Assembly (NCBI RefSeq): GCF_947498005.1
Contig: NZ_CANMIW010000009.1
Span: forward strand, 62,001-126,000
Length of the DNA: 64,000 bases
Direction: 5' to 3'
DNA from: an uncultured Winogradskyella sp.
Lineage (GTDB): Bacteria > Bacteroidota > Bacteroidia > Flavobacteriales > Flavobacteriaceae
This document shows positions 59,332 through 64,000 of this stretch, one piece after another. A program made the position numbers and the translations under genes. The notes below the pieces were generated by a model. The model did not search any database, was not told the DNA's origin, and worked only from the letters and a program-made list of their open reading frames with translations. Positions within the stretch are counted from its first letter, which is position 1. Every line of letters starts with the position of its first letter.

Positions 59332-60312
59332 ATGGATTACGTAGATAATATATTAGGAACGATAGGTAATACACCTATGGTTAAAATGAATAAATTAGTA
59401 GAAGAATTACCATGTTTAGTCCTCGCTAAGTATGAAACTTTTAACCCTGGAAATTCTGTTAAAGACCGAATGGCTTTGCAGATGATTGAAGATGCAGAGG
59501 CTGACGGAAGATTAAAACCTGGAGGAACTATAATAGAAGGAACTTCTGGTAATACAGGAATGGGATTGGCCTTAGCCGCTATTGTTAAAGGTTACAAATG
59601 TATTTTTGTAATGGCAGATAAGCAATCTAAAGAAAAGGTAGATATTATGCGTGCTGTTGGAGCAGAAGTAATTGTTTGCCCTACAGATGTTGAGCCAACA
59701 GATCCACGTAGTTATTATTCGGTTTCAAAACGTTTAGGTGAAGAAACGCCAAATGCATGGTATGTTAACCAATATGATAACCCAAGTAATACCAAAGCGC
59801 ATTACCAAAGCACAGGACCTGAGATTTGGAAACAAACCGAAGGTAAAATTACCCACTTCGTTGTAGGTGTAGGTACAGGTGGAACTATTTCTGGTGTTGC
59901 TAAATATTTAAAGGAACAAAATCCTGATATTAAAGTTTGGGGCGTTGATACCTATGGATCAGTATTTAAAAAATATCACGAAACAGGAATCTTTGACGAA
60001 GACGAAATCTATCCTTATGTTACAGAAGGAATTGGTGAAGATATTTTGCCAAAGAATGTAAACTTTGATCTTATTGACGGCTTTACCAAAGTAACAGATA
60101 AAGATGCATGTGTTTATACACAACGTTTGGCAAAAGAAGAAGGTATGTTTTTAGGGAATTCTGCCGGTTCAGCTATAAAAGGTGTGTTGCAATTAAAAGA
60201 ACATTTTAAACCAGACGATGTCGTTGTGGTTTTATTTCACGATCATGGAAGTCGTTATGTCGGAAAAATGTTCAATGATGATTGGATGCGTGAGATGGGA
60301 TACATAGAATAG
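59332..60312 (+). CDS. cysM: PLP-dependent cysteine synthase family protein (326 aa)
   Basis: Fold type II PLP enzyme. G-N-T-P-M-V near residue 12, N-P-G-N-S-V-K-D-R with Schiff-base K44, E-G-T-S-G-N-T-G-M-G (substrate/PLP loop), G-V-G-T-G-G-T-I-S-G (phosphate loop) and G-N-S-A-G-S-A. It makes cysteine from O-acetylserine and sulfide, or acts as cystathionine beta-synthase; the H-D-H-G-S-R-Y-V-G-K-M-F ending occurs in both groups, so the symbol is tentative. Length is normal, with no CBS domains. A strong terminator follows. Confidence 0.85.
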   Translation: MDYVDNILGTIGNTPMVKMNKLVEELPCLVLAKYETFNPGNSVKDRMALQMIEDAEADGRLKPGGTIIEGTSGNTGMGLALAAIVKGYKCIFVMADKQSKEKVDIMRAVGAEVIVCPTDVEPTDPRSYYSVSKRLGEETPNAWYVNQYDNPSNTKAHYQSTGPEIWKQTEGKITHFVVGVGTGGTISGVAKYLKEQNPDIKVWGVDTYGSVFKKYHETGIFDEDEIYPYVTEGIGEDILPKNVNFDLIDGFTKVTDKDACVYTQRLAKEEGMFLGNSAGSAIKGVLQLKEHFKPDDVVVVLFHDHGSRYVGKMFNDDWMREMGYIE

Positions 60313-60352
60313 ATTATTCTTGTAACACCCATGAAACTAAAATTTTATAATT

Positions 60353-60383
60353 AAAAATCCTGATTAGTAGTCAGGATTTTTTT
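60353..60383 (+). terminator. Terminator after the cysteine synthase gene
   Basis: An 11-bp perfect stem AAAAATCCTGA/TCAGGATTTTT (60353-60363 with 60371-60381), a 7-base loop, then a T run. Confidence 0.9.
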
Positions 60384-60515
60384 ATTTATATCATTGTCAA
60401 TAAGTTATATAGGGCAGTTTTTATGGATTGAGAGGTGTTCATAATTGTTTTTAATTGAGTGTTTTGAGATGAATAATCTTTATTTTGTTATTTTTATATA
60501 ACTAAACAATTTATC

Positions 60516-61391
60516 ATGAGGCAATTATACATTTTTATACTAGTTATTCTTTTTGGTAATTTTGGGTTTGCTCAGATTACTTATGTTCAAATAGAGCTGG
60601 TTAATCCACAAATGGGTGAACCAATTTTTATGGGCAATGCTGTGCCAGTTTCAACTTCAACAGATGATGGTTTGAATGCTATATTTAGTTTACACGAAAC
60701 ATCTTTTTATGAATCACTTTATCCCAGTTCATCAAATGGGTTTTACAATAATAGTTACTCTTTGTACGCTAAAATTAGGTGTAATAGTTGTGATGAAAGT
60801 GAATTGATTTCAGATTTATTAGAATATAATACGGTTGTGGCTTATGCAGGTTTAGAAACAGATAATTTTTTGATAAATGGGTTGTATATTCATTTAGTAG
60901 ATGATACCATAGGAATACCAACTGGAGTAAGTTCTAATGGTATAATTGAAACTAATGATACTCTGCTTAACCAGTTGTTTTTAGATTATAATGTTGTAAC
61001 TTTTGAATTAAATGATAGCAATTGGGGTGGAAACACATATAATCTTAAGTGCAGATGTGATTCTAGTATATTAAAAGCTGAATTAGATAATTATGTTTCA
61101 TTAATTTCAACAGCGACACCTGTTGATTATGGTATGCTCCTATCTACTGAAGACAGCATACAATTTGAGGCTAAAATTTATCCTCAACCTTTCAAGGATA
61201 AAGTTAATATTGATATTAATCAACCAATAAAATCATTGGTTTTATTCGACGTGTTAGGAAAACAAGTATACAAATCGTCTTCGATTATAGGTTTTGAAAA
61301 TTTCTCATCAACTCTTAAATCAGGAGTTTATCTTTTAAAAATTTTAACTTCCGAAGGTGAATCCATAACAAAAAAACTAATAAAGTCATAA
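60516..61391 (+). CDS. Secreted protein with T9SS sorting domain (291 aa)
   Basis: Signal peptide R-Q-L-Y-I-F-I-L-V-I-L-F-G-N-F-G-F-A-Q. The middle 190 residues have no recognised domain. They contain two Cys pairs, C-N-S-C-D-E and K-C-R-C-D, that could form disulfides outside the cell. The last 75 residues are a type A sorting domain: I-Y-P-Q-P-F-K-D-K-V-N-I, L-V-L-F-D-V-L-G-K-Q-V-Y, L-K-S-G-V-Y-L-L-K-I and T-K-K-L-I-K-S. It would be exported by Sec, carried across the outer membrane by T9SS and cleaved at the C-terminus. Confidence 0.8.
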   Translation: MRQLYIFILVILFGNFGFAQITYVQIELVNPQMGEPIFMGNAVPVSTSTDDGLNAIFSLHETSFYESLYPSSSNGFYNNSYSLYAKIRCNSCDESELISDLLEYNTVVAYAGLETDNFLINGLYIHLVDDTIGIPTGVSSNGIIETNDTLLNQLFLDYNVVTFELNDSNWGGNTYNLKCRCDSSILKAELDNYVSLISTATPVDYGMLLSTEDSIQFEAKIYPQPFKDKVNIDINQPIKSLVLFDVLGKQVYKSSSIIGFENFSSTLKSGVYLLKILTSEGESITKKLIKS

Positions 61392-61419
61392 GTTAAAATC
61401 GAATTCTCTATTTTAGAGC

Positions 61420-62695
61420 ATGCAAGAAGATTTCCTTCACTACATCTGGAAACATAAAACTTTTGATTCATCTGTTTTAAAAACTACGAAAGGAGAATTA
61501 ATTAGTATTACTAATTTAGGACAACACAACCATAATTCTGGACCAGATTTCTTTAATGCGCAACTTAGTATTGAAAATCAACTTTGGGCTGGTAATGTGG
61601 AGATTCATATAAAATCTTCAGATTGGTATGTTCATAATCACGAAACGGATAAGGCCTATGATAATGTAATTCTTCACGTTGTTTGGGAACATGATACCGA
61701 AATTTACAGAAAGAATAATTCTGAAATACCAACTTTAGAATTAAAACACTACGTGGATTTAAGCTTAATTCATAAGTATAAACAACTTATGGAGTCTAAG
61801 TCTTGGATTAATTGTGAATCTAGTTTTGCGGATGTTGATGATTTTTTATTTAATAATTGGTTAGAACGTTTGTATATAGATAGAATAGAACGGAAATCAC
61901 AAACTATTCATCAATTGTTAAAGGAGTCCAATAACGATTGGGAAGCTGTATTGTTTAAAATGTTATTAAAAAACTTTGGATTAAAAGTGAATGGAGAACC
62001 ATTCTTCAGCTTGGCCAATTCTATTGACTTTTCAATAATTAGAAAATTACAAAGTGATGTTTTAGATATAGAGGCATTACTATTTGGCCAATCAAACCTA
62101 TTGCGAGATTCTAATGTTGAAGAGGTCTACTTTAACGATTTAAAAAAAAAGTTATGAATTCCTGAAACAAAAATTTAATCTAATTAATCTTGGTGTATTA
62201 CCATTGCAATTCTTTAGATTAAGACCTCCTAATTTTCCTACCATTCGTTTATCTCAATTTGCAAATTTGTATGGTAAAGAACAAGGTCTGTTTTCTAAAT
62301 TACTACAACTTAAATCTAAAGAAGCTATTTACGAGTTTTTCAATTTAGGCGTAACGGATTTTTGGAAAACCCATTATACATTTCAAAAGCCTTCTACATC
62401 TTCAAAGAAGCAATTATCCAAATCATTTATAGATTTAGTAATTATAAATACCTTAATTCCTATTCAGTTTAGCTATGCTCAATCTCAAGGAAAATCTATA
62501 GACGATGATGTTTTTCAACTTATCAAAGAACTGAAAATAGAGAGTAACAGTGTGGTGTCAAAATTTTTAGATTTAAAGACTATAGATAAAAACGCGCTAA
62601 ATTCTCAAGCGTTAATTCAATTAAAACAAAATTATTGCGATAAAAATAAGTGTTTACAATGTGCAATTGGTAATAGCTTAATCGTTAAAAATTAG
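61420..62695 (+). pseudogene. DUF2851 family protein split by a frameshift in an A9 run
   Basis: The first frame (61420-62157, 245 codons) begins with the DUF2851 start E-D-F-L-H-Y-I-W-K-H and has N-H-N-S-G-P-D-F-F-N-A-Q-L, W-A-G-N-V-E-I-H-I-K-S-S-D-W and H-V-V-W-E-H-D. It stops just after nine A at 62142-62150. Removing one A gives D-L-K-K-S-Y-E-F-L-K-Q-K-F-N, which runs without a stop into the second frame: L-P-L-Q-F-F-R-L-R-P-P-N-F-P-T-I-R-L-S-Q-F-A, to 62695, with the C-terminal Cys set C-D-K-N-K-C-L-Q-C. The joined product is about 424 aa, the normal length. It could be a sequencing error, a real mutation or slippage. Function of DUF2851 is unknown. Confidence 0.85.
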
Positions 62696-62709
62696 GTAAC
62701 TTGCATATC

Positions 62710-62937
62710 ATGAATAAATCTCACAGTTTATTATTATATTTTCAAAAACGAGGCTATTACGTGTGTCAACGTATTGCAGATCGTCTGGGAATACGTGCAA
62801 AAATTGTAAGAACTTCATTTATGTATCTCACATTTGTAACCGTTGGTTTTGGTTTTGCGCTTTATGTTTTTTTGGCATTTTGGATGCGAATTAAAGATAT
62901 CATCTACACTAAACGCTCTTCGGTTTTCGATTTATAA
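62710..62937 (+). CDS. PspC domain protein (75 aa)
   Basis: A short PspC-type protein: an N-terminal region Y-F-Q-K-R-G-Y-Y-V-C-Q-R-I-A-D-R-L-G-I-R corresponding to the PspC cytoplasmic helix-turn, then one hydrophobic segment (L-T-F-V-T-V-G-F-G-F-A-L-Y-V-F-L-A-F-W). In enterobacteria PspC takes part in the envelope-stress phage shock response. A TTG nine bases upstream is in frame, but the ATG at 62710 is preferred. It lies between the DUF2851 and potassium channel genes with gaps of 14 and 6 bases. Confidence 0.75.
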   Translation: MNKSHSLLLYFQKRGYYVCQRIADRLGIRAKIVRTSFMYLTFVTVGFGFALYVFLAFWMRIKDIIYTKRSSVFDL

Positions 62938-62943
62938 TTCACA

Positions 62944-63969
62944 ATGGATAATCCGCTAATAAGACTATATAGATCAAAGATTTACACGGCAATAATGATG
63001 CTAGTGTTTTTGCTCACTGTTGGGATCTGTGGTTATAGGTTTATCTCAGATTACGACTGGTTAGATGCTATTTACATGACGGTAATAACTATTACCACTG
63101 TTGGGTTTGCAGAAGTAAATCCATTAGACACCCAATCTAAAATATTTACTATATTTCTAATTTTAGCAAGCGTAGTTATTGTAGGTTATGCAATTTCTAT
63201 TATTACTGAATTTATACTTAGTAAAAATAACTTTGAAGACATAAAAAAACGAAAAATGCAAAAGAAAATTGATGCCATGACTAATCATATTATCATTTGT
63301 GGTTTTGGTCGAAACGGAAAACAAGCAGCAAGAAAGCTAGAAGATTACAATAAACCTTATGTCGTTATTGAACGCGATAAGGATATTATAGAAAAACTAC
63401 AAGAAGACTCTATTCCTTATGTTTTTGGAAATGCAAATGAAGATGAAGTATTAAATGAAGCTGGTATAGATAAAGCAAATACTTTAATTAGTGCGTTACC
63501 AAGCGATGCAGATAACTTGTTTGTGGTTTTGTCTGCTAGACAGATAAACAAACAATTAAAAATTATAAGTAGAGCATCTCAAGAAACATCATATAATAAA
63601 TTAAAGTTAGCAGGTGCCAATAATGTTATTTTACCAGATAAAATTGGTGGAGACCATATGGCTTCATTAGTTGTAATTCCAGATTTAGTAGAATTTATAG
63701 ATAACCTTGGAATTGTAGGTGAACGAAATATTAATATTGAAGAAGTACAAGTAGAGCAACTTTATAATATTAGTGAGGTTAAGACCATTAGGGAATTAGA
63801 TCTTCGTAAAAAATCAGGTTGTACAGTAATAGGGTTTAAAGACGATAAAGGCGAATATATAGTAAACCCAGAAGCTGATACTAAGCTAATTCCGGGCTCT
63901 AAAGTAATTGTTTTAGGACGACCAGAACAAATAAGAAAATTGAATTTAGAATTCAATATTGGTCAGTAG
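62944..63969 (+). CDS. Two-helix potassium channel with TrkA-N (RCK) domain (341 aa)
   Basis: Two membrane helices (about residues 14-33 and 68-91) flank a pore loop with filter T-T-V-G-F-A-E (51-57), where most K+ channels have T-V-G-Y-G-D. An RCK N-domain starts at about 112 (I-I-I-C-G-F-G-R-N-G-K, a G-x-G-x2-G NAD(H) or nucleotide site), followed by I-E-R-D and G-N-A-N-E-D. An RCK C-domain occupies about 255-341. The arrangement is that of MthK/Kch-type ligand-gated channels. The Phe-Ala change in the filter could alter selectivity. Confidence 0.85.
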   Translation: MDNPLIRLYRSKIYTAIMMLVFLLTVGICGYRFISDYDWLDAIYMTVITITTVGFAEVNPLDTQSKIFTIFLILASVVIVGYAISIITEFILSKNNFEDIKKRKMQKKIDAMTNHIIICGFGRNGKQAARKLEDYNKPYVVIERDKDIIEKLQEDSIPYVFGNANEDEVLNEAGIDKANTLISALPSDADNLFVVLSARQINKQLKIISRASQETSYNKLKLAGANNVILPDKIGGDHMASLVVIPDLVEFIDNLGIVGERNINIEEVQVEQLYNISEVKTIRELDLRKKSGCTVIGFKDDKGEYIVNPEADTKLIPGSKVIVLGRPEQIRKLNLEFNIGQ

Positions 63970-64000
63970 AAGCAGCCATTTTAACGTAATTGACTTTAAA

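Noticed and set aside
1..64000. Phage defence, toxin-antitoxin, integrase or insertion sequence
   Set aside because: No transposase, integrase, nuclease-ATPase pair or toxin-antitoxin pattern was recognised in any gene of the window.

Overview
The window is AT-rich chromosomal DNA from a member of the Bacteroidota, most likely a marine Flavobacteriaceae. The evidence is: two secreted proteins with type IX secretion (T9SS) C-terminal sorting domains, -7 promoter elements of the TAnnTTTG type, a tmRNA whose tag reads GENNYALAA, many lipoproteins with short lipoboxes, and families typical of the group (DUF2851, DUF4173, DUF1361, NamZ/DUF1343). No insertion sequence, prophage, CRISPR array, tRNA or rRNA was seen.

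1-11.4 kb is a stress-response island. It holds six double-domain universal stress proteins, a dead small heat-shock protein (Hsp20) gene, a flavin-binding PNPOx-like protein, a soluble PAS-PAS histidine kinase, and a response regulator whose output is a complete Crp/Fnr-type module. Six promoters share one architecture: an FNR/FixK-like dyad TGAT-N4-RTCA centred exactly 33.0 bp upstream of the centre of a -7 element TAnnTTTA/G or a one-mismatch version. The first PAS domain carries the His and Arg that in FixL bind and sense haem-bound oxygen. The simplest reading is an oxygen or redox two-component system in which FixJ- and FixK-like functions are fused in one protein, driving a DosR-like set of Usp, Hsp20 and flavoprotein genes. 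This is the strongest candidate for a little-described system here.

11.4-12.3 kb holds tmRNA and, just upstream of it, a compact structured RNA. 12.3-18.7 kb has a 1419-residue FG-GAP/LamG T9SS protein, a saccharopine/alanine dehydrogenase-like enzyme and an overlapping short-chain dehydrogenase. 18.7-25.6 kb is two head-to-tail minus-strand operons of membrane proteins (DUF4173, Coq4-like, SanA-like, DUF2809, DUF1361, MpaB/DUF2236, a winged-helix regulator). Each begins with the same dyad TACTTTG-N5-CAAAGTA, so the winged-helix protein is a candidate controller of both.

25.7-30.7 kb holds small membrane proteins, kdsA and typA. 30.8-44.7 kb is a surface-polysaccharide locus: FemAB/GNAT-like protein, MBOAT acyltransferase with an SGNH-like partner, FdtB-like aminotransferase, two tandem Wzx flippases, several glycosyltransferases, FdtA-like ketoisomerase, a 2OG-Fe(II) hydroxylase and a methyltransferase. 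44.7-52.2 kb carries ftsE, a large TPR protein with a barrel protein, and an amidohydrolase lipoprotein. 52.3-64 kb is mixed housekeeping: methyltransferase, YkgJ cysteine cluster, fatty acid hydroxylase, GDPD lipoprotein, NamZ, LolC/E-FtsX-like permease, cysteine synthase, a frameshifted DUF2851 gene, PspC and a TrkA-type potassium channel.
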